Shown here piece by piece: positions 1 to 5,626 of a DNA stretch of 9,542 nucleotides. This stretch comes from Wenzhouxiangella sp. Lineage in GTDB: Bacteria > Pseudomonadota > Gammaproteobacteria > Xanthomonadales > Wenzhouxiangellaceae. The stretch lies in the NCBI GenBank assembly GCA_007116585.1, contig SKIE01000245.1, forward strand, positions 1 through 9,542, read 5' to 3'. The notes under the pieces were generated by a model. That model searched no databases, was not told the DNA's origin, and worked only from the letters and a program-made list of their open reading frames with translations. Position 1 is the stretch's first letter; every line of letters starts with the position of its first letter. Position numbers and translations under genes: made by a program.

Positions 1-413
1 ACATCAGAGTATTCCGGGTTGACCCGCAGCCCCATCGAGATCTTGTCGCCGTAAGCCAGAACCTGGTCGCGGTAGCGCCGGTACTGGCTGAGACTATTGA
101 AGGTCAGATGCCTGCTGTAGCCCAGAATTTCCTCAAACTCTTCCGGTATGTAGGCCACCGAATAGGTGTGCGCCGGCACGCCCATTTCCTCGAAGCACAG
201 ACGCGCCTCGTGCAGGCTGCTGGCGGTCGCGCCGGGCAGATACTCGCGCACGATTGGAAAGACCTGCCACATCGCAAAACCCTTGAACGCGAGGATGATC
301 TCCACGCCCGCTTCGCGCTGGACGCGGTCAATCAGAGTGAGGTTCGCGCGCAGGCGGCTTTCGTCAAGGATGTAGCAGGGCGAGGGAAAGCGCCCGTAGT
401 CGATGCCGGTCAC
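1..413 (-). CDS. nspC: Carboxynorspermidine/carboxyspermidine decarboxylase, N-terminal part (runs off left edge)
   Basis: This PLP-dependent enzyme of the alanine racemase-like fold III decarboxylases removes CO2 from carboxynorspermidine or carboxyspermidine, the last step of the alternative norspermidine/spermidine pathway in the cytoplasm. About 137 N-terminal residues are visible. They include the family opening FPSPCYILDE (residues 9-18), the expected PLP lysine in LAFKGF (Lys44), and ATASSLHEARL further on, all typical of NspC. I translated it by reading the minus strand. The start is taken as GTG at 413-411, which overlaps the TGA stop of the upstream dehydrogenase as GTGA and suggests translational coupling. 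A GGAG lies only 2 nt upstream, so initiation probably relies on that coupling. There is no ATG nearby and no better start in frame. It is the third gene of a leftward operon with the dehydrogenase and arcA. Identification is firm; norspermidine versus spermidine specificity cannot be told. Confidence 0.9.
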   Translation of the reverse strand, partial: MTGIDYGRFPSPCYILDESRLRANLTLIDRVQREAGVEIILAFKGFAMWQVFPIVREYLPGATASSLHEARLCFEEMGVPAHTYSVAYIPEEFEEILGYSRHLTFNSLSQYRRYRDQVLAYGDKISMGLRVNPEYSD

Positions 414-1615
414 AGCTCCAGATCAACATCAATCGCTTCTTGCCAGGGCAAACCATCCAGGGGCAGTCGCTCCATGAACGGATCGGGATCAAACTGCTCG
501 ACGTTGAACACACCCTGCCCCGACCATACGCCGGTCATGATCATGCGCGCGCCGATCATGGCCGGTACGCCCGTGGTGTAGGACACGCCCTGAGTGCCAG
601 TTTCGCGGTAGGCGGCCTCGTGGCTGCAGTTGTTCCAGATGTAGTACGTGCGCTCTTTGCCGTCCTTGATACCGCGGATGCGGCAACCGATCGAGGTCTC
701 GCCGGTGTAGTTTTCGCCCAGCTCGCCCGGATCGGGCAACACAGCTTTCAAAAACTCCAGCGGCACGATATCGGTGCCCTGGAAGCGCACTGGCTCGATA
801 CCGGCCATGCCGATGTTCTGGATGACGCGCAGGTGGGTCAGGTACTCATCACCAAACGTCATCCAGAAGCGCGCCTGCTTGAGGGTTGGAAAATGCTTGA
901 CCAGCGATTCCAGCTCTTCGTGATAGATCAGGTAGGACTTGCGCGGGCCGATATCCGGATAGGTCAGCGTGGCGCTGATCTCGTGCGGCTCGGTCTCGAA
1001 CCACTGCCCGTCTTTCCAGTACTTGCCCTTCTGCGTGACCTCGCGGATGTTGATTTCCGGGTTGAAGTTTGTGGCAAAGGCCTTGCCGTGATCGCCGCCG
1101 TTGCAGTCAACGATATCCAGGTAGTGGATTTCATCGAAATGATGCTTGGCCGCGTAAGCCGTAAAGATGCTGGTCACGCCGGGATCGAAGCCGCAGCCCA
1201 GCAGGGCCATTATGCCGCGGGCATTGAACTTGTCGTGCAGCGCCCACTGCCACTTGTACTCGAACTTGGCCTCGTCCCTGGGTTCGTAGTTGGCCGTGTC
1301 CAGGTAAGGCACGCCGGTCGCAAGACAGGCCTCCATGATGGTCAGGTCCTGATACGGCAGCGCGACATGCAGAACAAGGTCCGGCCGGAGGCGCTCAATC
1401 AAGGCAACCAATTCAGGCACGTTATCGGCGTCAACCTGCGCGGTCTCTATCATTTTGCCGCCCACAATCGCGGCAACATCAGCCGCGATCTGGTCGCATT
1501 TGCTCCTGGTTCTGCTGGCCAGCACGATGTCCGAAAACACATCCCGGTGCTGGGCACATTTGAAGGCGGTGACTCTGCCGACGCCGCCCGCGCCGATGAT
1601 CAATACTTTCCCCAT
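410..1615 (-). CDS. Carboxynorspermidine/carboxyspermidine dehydrogenase (saccharopine dehydrogenase family)
   Basis: This 401-aa enzyme condenses aspartate semialdehyde with diaminopropane or putrescine and reduces the imine with NAD(P)H, giving carboxynorspermidine or carboxyspermidine. The N-terminal Rossmann dinucleotide motif is clear (GAGGVG, residues 8-13). It is followed by saccharopine-reductase-type features: LGCGFDPGVTSIF (139-151), an HYLD stretch near 164, and a C-terminal GVFNVEQFDPDPF (368-380) typical of carboxynorspermidine synthases. Length matches the family (about 400 aa). The ATG at 1615 immediately precedes the Rossmann strand MGKVLIIGAGG, and an AGG lies 6 nt upstream as a weak Shine-Dalgarno. 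Its stop codon overlaps the decarboxylase start by 2 nt, while 78 nt separate it from arcA upstream. Adjacency to nspC makes the pathway assignment strong. Other saccharopine-dehydrogenase-fold enzymes (lysine pathway) are much less likely in this context. Confidence 0.92.
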   Translation of the reverse strand: MGKVLIIGAGGVGRVTAFKCAQHRDVFSDIVLASRTRSKCDQIAADVAAIVGGKMIETAQVDADNVPELVALIERLRPDLVLHVALPYQDLTIMEACLATGVPYLDTANYEPRDEAKFEYKWQWALHDKFNARGIMALLGCGFDPGVTSIFTAYAAKHHFDEIHYLDIVDCNGGDHGKAFATNFNPEINIREVTQKGKYWKDGQWFETEPHEISATLTYPDIGPRKSYLIYHEELESLVKHFPTLKQARFWMTFGDEYLTHLRVIQNIGMAGIEPVRFQGTDIVPLEFLKAVLPDPGELGENYTGETSIGCRIRGIKDGKERTYYIWNNCSHEAAYRETGTQGVSYTTGVPAMIGARMIMTGVWSGQGVFNVEQFDPDPFMERLPLDGLPWQEAIDVDLEL

Positions 1616-1693
1616 GGTCTGCCTGAGGTTTCCGTCACTTCTGCAACATGAGGCTCAGCGCAGGCATAACCGCGAGCTGGCCCCTCGTGATTG

Positions 1694-2947
1694 TCATTCC
1701 CAGCCCACATCCCGTCGGGCCAGCGGCATGGTCATGCAACGACAACCGCCGCCGCCCCGGCTGAGCTCGGCACCGTCGATGGTCACCACCACTCGGTCCT
1801 CAGCGCCCAGAGACTGCTCACCGATCATTATTTTCGCCGCGGTCGCAACCGCAAAACCCGACTTCGACAGCGCTTCCAGCGTGCGCTCATTGTGGGCGTA
1901 GCCCAGAATGCGACCCGGACCGAAAGCGAAGAAATTCGCCCCGCTGGCCCACTGCTCGCGCTGTTGCTCAAACTCTTCGTCACCACCGCAGCTAATGGGT
2001 TCAAGATCAATGCCCAGCGCGGCCAAAGCCGGCAGCACCCCATCGAACTCGCGAATGGTGGCCTGATCGGAATCATCGAACCGGCAGTGAAAAGCACGCG
2101 AGCGATGCTGACCGGTAATCAACTGCGGAAAAACGACGCAGCGATCGCGGTCGACCATCGTAAAAATCATGTCGAGATGAATCGTGGCCCGCGTCTTGGG
2201 AATTTCCACGACGATGAAGTTCTTGACCGGGCCGCGGGCGGCGATGGAGCGCATCAGCTGATCAATGCCGGCAACAGAGGTACGCTCGCTGTACCCGATC
2301 ACGACCAGATCACGTCGAATCACCAGCAGATCGCCGCCTTCGATCGTGACCTCCGAATCGCGCAACTCGGTGCCGTCAAAATAAAATCCACTGCTGACGA
2401 TTTCAGGGTGGTGTTTGAAGACCGCCTTGAGCAGCAGCGCTTCGGCCACGCGCGCCTTGTAGGCCATGGACCCGATGATGATCCGATCATTCAGGCACAT
2501 CGTGGCGTCACGGGTGAAAAAGGTATTGGGCAGCGGCGGGATGGCGTAACGGGAAGGGTCCAGGAACTTTTCAAGACTGACCGGTCGCTTGGGAGTCCCC
2601 TCGATGAGGCGCCCGGCAAGTGCCGGCGACGGCATTTCCACCAGCTCGTCTATCAATTCCGGGCACTGATAGAGGCTGCACAACTGATTGACCAGCGCGC
2701 CGCGCACGCTGTCGATGTCCAGCACTTCGCCGAGCAGCGATTTGAACTCCAGCACTCGGGCAACCTTCCCGAGCACGCTGGTCAACTGGCGATGTTCACG
2801 CAGAGCCAGGCGCAGGCTGAGAATGTCGTCGTACAGCACCTCCGAGGCGGTGTCCGGCGTCATATTTTCCATTTCCTGGCCCGGAGTATGAACCACCACG
2901 GTCTCAAGGTGGCCGATCTCGGAATCCAACCCGATCTGAATGCTCAT
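1694..2947 (-). CDS. arcA: Arginine deiminase
   Basis: This 417-aa cytoplasmic enzyme hydrolyses L-arginine to L-citrulline and ammonia (EC 3.5.3.6), normally the first step of the ADI pathway. Visible guanidine-modifying-family motifs, in order, are PPLPNTFFTRD (137-147), TIEGGD (201-206), YSERTS (219-224), HLDMIFT (257-263) with the catalytic His257, REQWASGANF (330-339), and the C-terminal GGGGCRCMTMP (398-408), where Cys404 is the expected nucleophile. All catalytic positions appear intact and the length fits ADIs (about 405-420 aa). The open frame continues 33 codons upstream, but I chose the ATG at 2947. Homology begins there (MSIQIGLDSEIGHLE) and an AAGAGA Shine-Dalgarno lies 5 nt upstream. 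No arcB, arcC or arcD is visible; instead the next genes downstream make carboxy(nor)spermidine. Peptidylarginine deiminase or agmatine deiminase are poorer fits. Confidence 0.93.
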   Translation of the reverse strand: MSIQIGLDSEIGHLETVVVHTPGQEMENMTPDTASEVLYDDILSLRLALREHRQLTSVLGKVARVLEFKSLLGEVLDIDSVRGALVNQLCSLYQCPELIDELVEMPSPALAGRLIEGTPKRPVSLEKFLDPSRYAIPPLPNTFFTRDATMCLNDRIIIGSMAYKARVAEALLLKAVFKHHPEIVSSGFYFDGTELRDSEVTIEGGDLLVIRRDLVVIGYSERTSVAGIDQLMRSIAARGPVKNFIVVEIPKTRATIHLDMIFTMVDRDRCVVFPQLITGQHRSRAFHCRFDDSDQATIREFDGVLPALAALGIDLEPISCGGDEEFEQQREQWASGANFFAFGPGRILGYAHNERTLEALSKSGFAVATAAKIMIGEQSLGAEDRVVVTIDGAELSRGGGGCRCMTMPLARRDVGWE

Positions 2948-2952
2948 GCGCG

Positions 2953-2958
2953 TCTCTT
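2953..2958 (-). promoter_or_regulatory. Shine-Dalgarno of arcA
   Basis: AAGAGA on the minus strand sits 5 nt before the ATG at 2947. It supports this start over the upstream in-frame ATG at 3046, whose added 33 residues do not resemble arginine deiminases. Confidence 0.55.
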
Positions 2959-2978
2959 GAAGGTTCGCCGAAGTGAGC

Positions 2979-2984
2979 AGTATA
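2979..2984 (-). promoter_or_regulatory. Candidate -10 element for the arcA operon
   Basis: TATACT on the minus strand matches the sigma70 -10 consensus at 5 of 6 positions and lies about 32 nt upstream of the arcA ATG. The region 16-18 nt further upstream is GC-rich with no TTGACA-like hexamer, so activation by a regulator or a different sigma factor is possible. I saw no FNR/ANR-type or full ArgR-type box. This is a motif call only. Confidence 0.35.
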
Positions 2985-3089
2985 CGGATCGACCGCGGGC
3001 CGGTGGCGCCGCTGTTGCGCGCTGTGATGGCAGAAAATCGGCCCAAGTCTCGTTAAATTCAGGCAAGCCCGAACAAAGTTCTGACGCTC

Positions 3090-3989
3090 ATGAAAATGCC
3101 TGCCCTCCTACTGACAATTCGGGCCTGCCTGTTAATGGTATACAGCCAGACCGCTTTCGCCGATCTGGATCTGGAGGCGCTGTGCGACGACAAAGGCCTT
3201 GAGTCCGAAAGCGACATTGGAGCTTTAAGCAACGTACAGCTGCATCGCGGCCCGCTGGACCGCGAGGGTGCCCGCATTGTCGGCTGCCTGCATAACACCG
3301 GCGATGAAGAACTGCAAAATCTGATGGTGGCCTATTCCATGGTGCAGGAACGCGGCAGCGGTGGCGGATCGAGCAACCTGGAATTTGCCGCCATCCCGGC
3401 CGGTGAATCACGCCCCTTCCGATCCGGCCAGCTGCGAGCTGATCCCGACCGATTCGCGCGCTCAGGCGCGACGGCCATGATGGTCGACGAATTGGAGGTA
3501 TTCATGAGCGGACAATACGAATTGACGCCGCCTATCGAAATGGATTTGCCTCTCCTTGATCGACCGCAACATCCAGTCGAACGCCAATGTGCTGAACTGC
3601 AAGTAAGCGACGCCGCCGAAGGTCCTGTTCTGTTGCGCGAAGTCCAGTTCGCCGACATCGGTCTGGTCGGGGCAAGGACCAGCGTGCTGATCGGCTGTGT
3701 GACCAATACCGGCGAGGAAACCCTGGCCGAAGGAAGGTGGAACGGCATCAGCGTCGTCCATGACAGGACAACAGATACCGGGGCCGTCGGCGGCGGCAGC
3801 GGCCGGCTGGAACTCGACGGGCCACTGGAACCCGGCGAAACCGCTTTTTTCGTCAGCAGCTTCGATTTCCAGCAGGCCGGCCTGACCATTGAACTAACGC
3901 CCGGCGCCATGCGCATGGTTGATGACGAGTTCCAGCTGGTCAGCGACGGCCCCAGCGTCAAGCTGAAGCGGTCAGGCTTCGAGCCCTGA
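3090..3989 (+). CDS. Exported protein with two repeated cysteine-paired domains, function unknown
   Basis: This 299-aa protein is not one I recognise. Residues 1-24 form a signal peptide: K2, a hydrophobic run, then AFA before the predicted cleavage at 24/25, so it is exported. The mature part holds two copies of one domain, about 25-145 and 160-290. Each copy opens with a cysteine (C32, C167) and has a second cysteine in a matching G-C-x-x-N-T-G motif (GCLHNTG 65-71; GCVTNTG 202-208). Each then has a GGGS-type turn (90-95; 233-238), a LE(F/L) strand, a P-x-G-E turn (AGESRPF 104-110; EPGETAFF 247-254), and a VDE segment near the end (132-134; 277-280). This pattern resembles FxLYD-like or Ig-like beta-sandwich domains; I infer one disulfide per domain. 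The start is ATG 3090; ATG 3096 is an alternative and neither has a clear Shine-Dalgarno. It diverges from arcA and is convergent with tRNA-Leu, 20 bp away. Confidence 0.82.
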   Translation: MKMPALLLTIRACLLMVYSQTAFADLDLEALCDDKGLESESDIGALSNVQLHRGPLDREGARIVGCLHNTGDEELQNLMVAYSMVQERGSGGGSSNLEFAAIPAGESRPFRSGQLRADPDRFARSGATAMMVDELEVFMSGQYELTPPIEMDLPLLDRPQHPVERQCAELQVSDAAEGPVLLREVQFADIGLVGARTSVLIGCVTNTGEETLAEGRWNGISVVHDRTTDTGAVGGGSGRLELDGPLEPGETAFFVSSFDFQQAGLTIELTPGAMRMVDDEFQLVSDGPSVKLKRSGFEP

Positions 3990-4009
3990 TGGAGAAAAGA
4001 CGGAAAATC

Positions 4010-4096
4010 TGGTGCCCGGAGCCGGACTCGAACCGGCACGGAGTTTCCTCCGAGGGATTTTAAGTCCCTTGCGTCTACCAATTTCGCCATCCGGGC
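4010..4096 (-). tRNA. leuZ: tRNA-Leu (UAA anticodon)
   Basis: The minus strand gives an 87-nt class II tRNA with encoded CCA. The acceptor pair is GCCCGGA (5' end at 4096) with TCCGGGC (4020-4014), discriminator A at 4013 and CCA at 4012-4010. The anticodon stem-loop AGGGA-CTTAAAA-TCCCT carries UAA. There is a long variable arm and a GGTTCGAGTCC T-arm. The sequence closely resembles E. coli leuZ, decoding UUA and UUG. In E. coli this gene directly follows cysT, whereas here a 1-kb protein gene lies between them. Confidence 0.96.
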
Positions 4097-4108
4097 AGTA
4101 CCCGGTAC

Positions 4109-4114
4109 ATGATA
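4109..4114 (-). promoter_or_regulatory. Possible -10 element for tRNA-Leu
   Basis: TATCAT on the minus strand (5 of 6 to TATAAT) lies 12 nt before the tRNA-Leu 5' end, giving a leader of about 6 nt. The expected -35 position has no TTGACA-like hexamer, and a GC palindrome occupies the spacer. This would allow tRNA-Leu to be transcribed apart from Gly and Cys. Weak. Confidence 0.25.
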
Positions 4115-4116
4115 AG

Positions 4117-4130
4117 CGACCGGCCGGTCG
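4117..4130. repeat. Perfect 14-bp palindrome CGACCGGCCGGTCG
   Basis: This self-complementary element lies between the EF-hand gene stop (4166) and tRNA-Leu (4096). A further GGTCG copy sits at 4141-4145, 15 bp from the GGTCG half of the palindrome, so three half-sites lie within 29 bp. It could be a dimeric regulator site, or part of a transcript-end or tRNA-processing hairpin for the leftward transcript. No T-run follows it. Confidence 0.45.
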
Positions 4131-4165
4131 AAATCTGGCTGGTCGCGCTACGCGGGGCCGACGGC

Positions 4166-5191
4166 TCAGACTGCCAGATCAAGCTGCTGGACCGTGCCGA
4201 CTTTGCCATCCTCGTATAGGAAAACTCCGGTACTGCGCAACTGGCCCAGCTGCTCGTTGCGCTGGTCGTTGAGACTGAACGGCGTGTTGGCCGCGCCCAG
4301 GTAGATTGCACCAATGCCCAGATCCTGCAGTGATTTCAGCCTTTCGCGGTCGCTGCCGGCGCCGATCCAGACCTGCAGCTCGTTGAAAACCGGATCAGCG
4401 CGATCAATCCAGCCATTCCCGTCCGCGTCATAAGCCCGCAGATCGGCAAAGCCATCACCGCTCAGCGCGCCGAACAGTTCGCTGCCGTCATCGATCCGGC
4501 TGTTGCCGTTGCGATCAAGCACCAGATATCCGCTGCCGGAACCGAGAGTTGGCAGTTCGTCCTTTTGCCCGTTTGCGTCCAGATCAAAGCGAAAGCGCGT
4601 GGCATCGAGCTCGGCACTGCCGACATCAAGATTGATCACCAGAGGATCTTCCAGACGCCGCTCCACGCCTGCCAGGTCCAGCCGGGTCATTTCGACGAAG
4701 GACCGGCTCAGGTTCAGTTCGACATCGATTTCGATCTGACGACCGTCGGCCGTCTGGACGGTGCCGCGGGCCTCGAAACGGGTGTTTTCCGCTTCAGCGC
4801 GCAGCACCGTCTGGCGAACCTCGAAGTCAGTTCTGACCTCGGGCTCCTGAAGCGGTGCCGTGGTCTCCGGTTCAGGCGGTTGCATCACAAAGATCACTAC
4901 ATCGCGCCTGAAAAAATGGGCCACGATCTTGGCCAGAAGCAGCATCCGCGGCTCAATGCCGACAGACTCTTCCTCTTCCACGCCTGAAACAGCTGCCTCC
5001 GTGCTGGCTGCAGACAGCGACAGCGCCTGTGCCGAAATCTCAAGCTGTTCATCCGTGGAGCGCAAAAGCGAAGAAACCTCTGCCGCCCCGGGTCCAGCCG
5101 AACGAGTGGCGCTGATCTCGGATATTTCAAGCAAATGGCGCTCGGAGGCATGCCGGGCACCCAGCCAGAGGTCCGAGCTTTGGATCAACAT
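4166..5191 (-). CDS. EF-hand-like calcium-binding protein of unknown function
   Basis: This 341-aa protein has no obvious signal peptide or membrane span. A short hydrophobic patch at 83-103 is broken by RRD. Residues 1-80 are low complexity, rich in Ser, Ala and Glu. Residues 140-200 look like beta-rich filler. The C-terminal half carries acidic loops of the D-x-[DN]-x-[DN]-G type: DLDANGQKD from 203, DRNGNSRIDDGSE (226-238) and DADGNGWIDRAD (255-266), followed by GIGAIYLG (292-299) and a conserved-looking GKVGTVQQLDLAV tail. I recall this C-terminal block (LVLDRNG...DGSELFG...GDGF...YDADGNGWID) from uncharacterised proteins widespread in Proteobacteria. Calcium binding is inferred from the loops; the cellular role is unknown. 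The ATG at 5191 is supported by GGAGG 6 nt upstream. It lies on the same strand between tRNA-Cys (125 nt upstream) and tRNA-Leu (69 nt downstream), an odd place for a protein gene. Confidence 0.85.
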   Translation of the reverse strand: MLIQSSDLWLGARHASERHLLEISEISATRSAGPGAAEVSSLLRSTDEQLEISAQALSLSAASTEAAVSGVEEEESVGIEPRMLLLAKIVAHFFRRDVVIFVMQPPEPETTAPLQEPEVRTDFEVRQTVLRAEAENTRFEARGTVQTADGRQIEIDVELNLSRSFVEMTRLDLAGVERRLEDPLVINLDVGSAELDATRFRFDLDANGQKDELPTLGSGSGYLVLDRNGNSRIDDGSELFGALSGDGFADLRAYDADGNGWIDRADPVFNELQVWIGAGSDRERLKSLQDLGIGAIYLGAANTPFSLNDQRNEQLGQLRSTGVFLYEDGKVGTVQQLDLAV

Positions 5192-5197
5192 GGGCGG

Positions 5198-5202
5198 CCT
5201 CC
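5198..5202 (-). promoter_or_regulatory. Strong Shine-Dalgarno of the EF-hand-like gene
   Basis: GGAGG on the minus strand lies 6 nt before the ATG at 5191. It is among the best ribosome binding sites in the window and fixes the start. It shows the gene between the tRNAs is built for translation in its own right. Confidence 0.75.
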
Positions 5203-5283
5203 GGGCAAGATTCAGATCTTGTCACGTTAGCGGCCGCAACGGCCAATTCTTTAGCCCACTGATGGAACTGAAGTCTGGAACAC

Positions 5284-5297
5284 GTCTCTCGCGAGAC
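5284..5297 (-). other. Short hairpin just downstream of tRNA-Cys
   Basis: The minus strand reads GTCTC-GCGA-GAGAC, a 5-bp stem with a GCGA (GNRA-type) tetraloop, 18 nt after the tRNA-Cys 3' end. There is no U-run after it, so it may be a processing or stabilising hairpin rather than an intrinsic terminator. It lies in the 124-bp leader between tRNA-Cys and the EF-hand gene. Confidence 0.3.
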
Positions 5298-5315
5298 TGT
5301 TGAGAACCGAAGAGA

Positions 5316-5389
5316 TGGAGGCTAGGCCCGGAATCGAACCGAGGTAAACGGCTTTGCAGGCCGCTGCATAACCACTCTGCCACCTAGCC
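5316..5389 (-). tRNA. cysT: tRNA-Cys (GCA anticodon)
   Basis: This is a 74-nt tRNA on the minus strand with encoded CCA (5318-5316). The acceptor pair is GGCTAGG (5' end 5389) with CCTAGCC (5326-5320), discriminator U at 5319. The anticodon arm GCGGCCTGCAAAGCCG has GCA, and the T-arm is GGTTCGATTCC. The D-arm GAGTGGTTATGCAGC resembles E. coli cysT. It is the only cysteine tRNA gene in the window and follows tRNA-Gly by 90 bp. Confidence 0.97.
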
Positions 5390-5415
5390 TAGGGACAAGC
5401 ATTCAGCGAAGAATC

Positions 5416-5421
5416 AGTATA
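5416..5421 (-). promoter_or_regulatory. Candidate -10 element between tRNA-Gly and tRNA-Cys
   Basis: TATACT on the minus strand (5 of 6 to consensus) lies 26 nt before the tRNA-Cys 5' end. This spacing fits a start site near 5409 and a leader of about 20 nt. No good -35 is seen 16-18 nt upstream, where the strong hairpin begins. If active, tRNA-Cys can be made independently of tRNA-Gly. Confidence 0.35.
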
Positions 5422-5441
5422 CCCAACTCCGCCGCAAACGA

Positions 5442-5468
5442 CAGGGCCCCGGAACAACCGGGGCCCTG
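5442..5468 (-). terminator. Strong GC hairpin after tRNA-Gly (terminator-like)
   Basis: A perfect 11-bp inverted repeat (CAGGGCCCCGG / CCGGGGCCCTG) with a 5-nt loop begins 11 nt past the tRNA-Gly 3' end. On the minus strand it is followed by TCGTTTGC, only a weak U-rich stretch, so termination may be partial. A processing signal is the alternative. Either way it physically separates the Gly and Cys units. Confidence 0.45.
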
Positions 5469-5479
5469 GCAAGAAACGC

Positions 5480-5555
<76 letters not shown>

Positions 5556-5568
5556 GTCGAAGCCGAGC

Positions 5569-5596
5569 ATTGTAGGCCATTGTCAGCGCCTGTCAA
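5569..5596 (-). promoter_or_regulatory. Near-consensus sigma70 promoter of tRNA-Gly
   Basis: The minus strand shows TTGACA (5596-5591, perfect -35), a 16-bp spacer and TACAAT (5574-5569, 5 of 6 to the -10). It is followed by GC-rich GCTCGGC and then the tRNA 5' end at 5555. The leader would be about 7 nt. The GC-rich discriminator after the -10 is typical of stable-RNA promoters under stringent control; that regulation is inferred. Confidence 0.85.
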
Positions 5597-5626
5597 GTAC
5601 CTTGCTGGATTTGTTGAAAAGTTCGG

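Noticed and set aside
440..1651. Long plus-strand open frame (403 codons) opposite the dehydrogenase
   Set aside because: It is the antisense shadow of a gene with clear family motifs. GC-rich coding DNA commonly opens the opposite strand, and the translation shows no recognisable domain.
1635..1667. Ten-codon leader-like frame (MPALSLMLQK) before the dehydrogenase
   Set aside because: No Shine-Dalgarno, no run of arginine or other regulatory codons, and no attenuator-like hairpin. Most likely chance.
3030..3058. Promoter for the secreted-protein gene using TTAAAT at 3053-3058
   Set aside because: No -35-like hexamer at the right distance, and the -10 match is poor.
1691..3202. Long plus-strand open frame (503 codons) opposite arcA
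   Set aside because: It is antisense to a fully recognisable arginine deiminase and runs into the start of the secreted-protein gene in another frame. It has no domain signature.
3968..4009. Hairpin TCAGG...CCTGA at the end of the secreted-protein gene
   Set aside because: On the plus strand it is followed by A-rich, not T-rich, sequence. On the minus strand the T-rich part comes before the stem, so it is not a normal terminator in either direction.
3332..4090. Minus-strand open frame (252 codons) across the secreted-protein gene and tRNA-Leu
   Set aside because: It reads through a tRNA gene and opposes a gene with a signal peptide and internal repeats.
4097..5315. Integrated element using tRNA-Cys or tRNA-Leu as attachment site
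   Set aside because: No integrase gene and no duplicated tRNA 3' segment at the other border could be found by eye.
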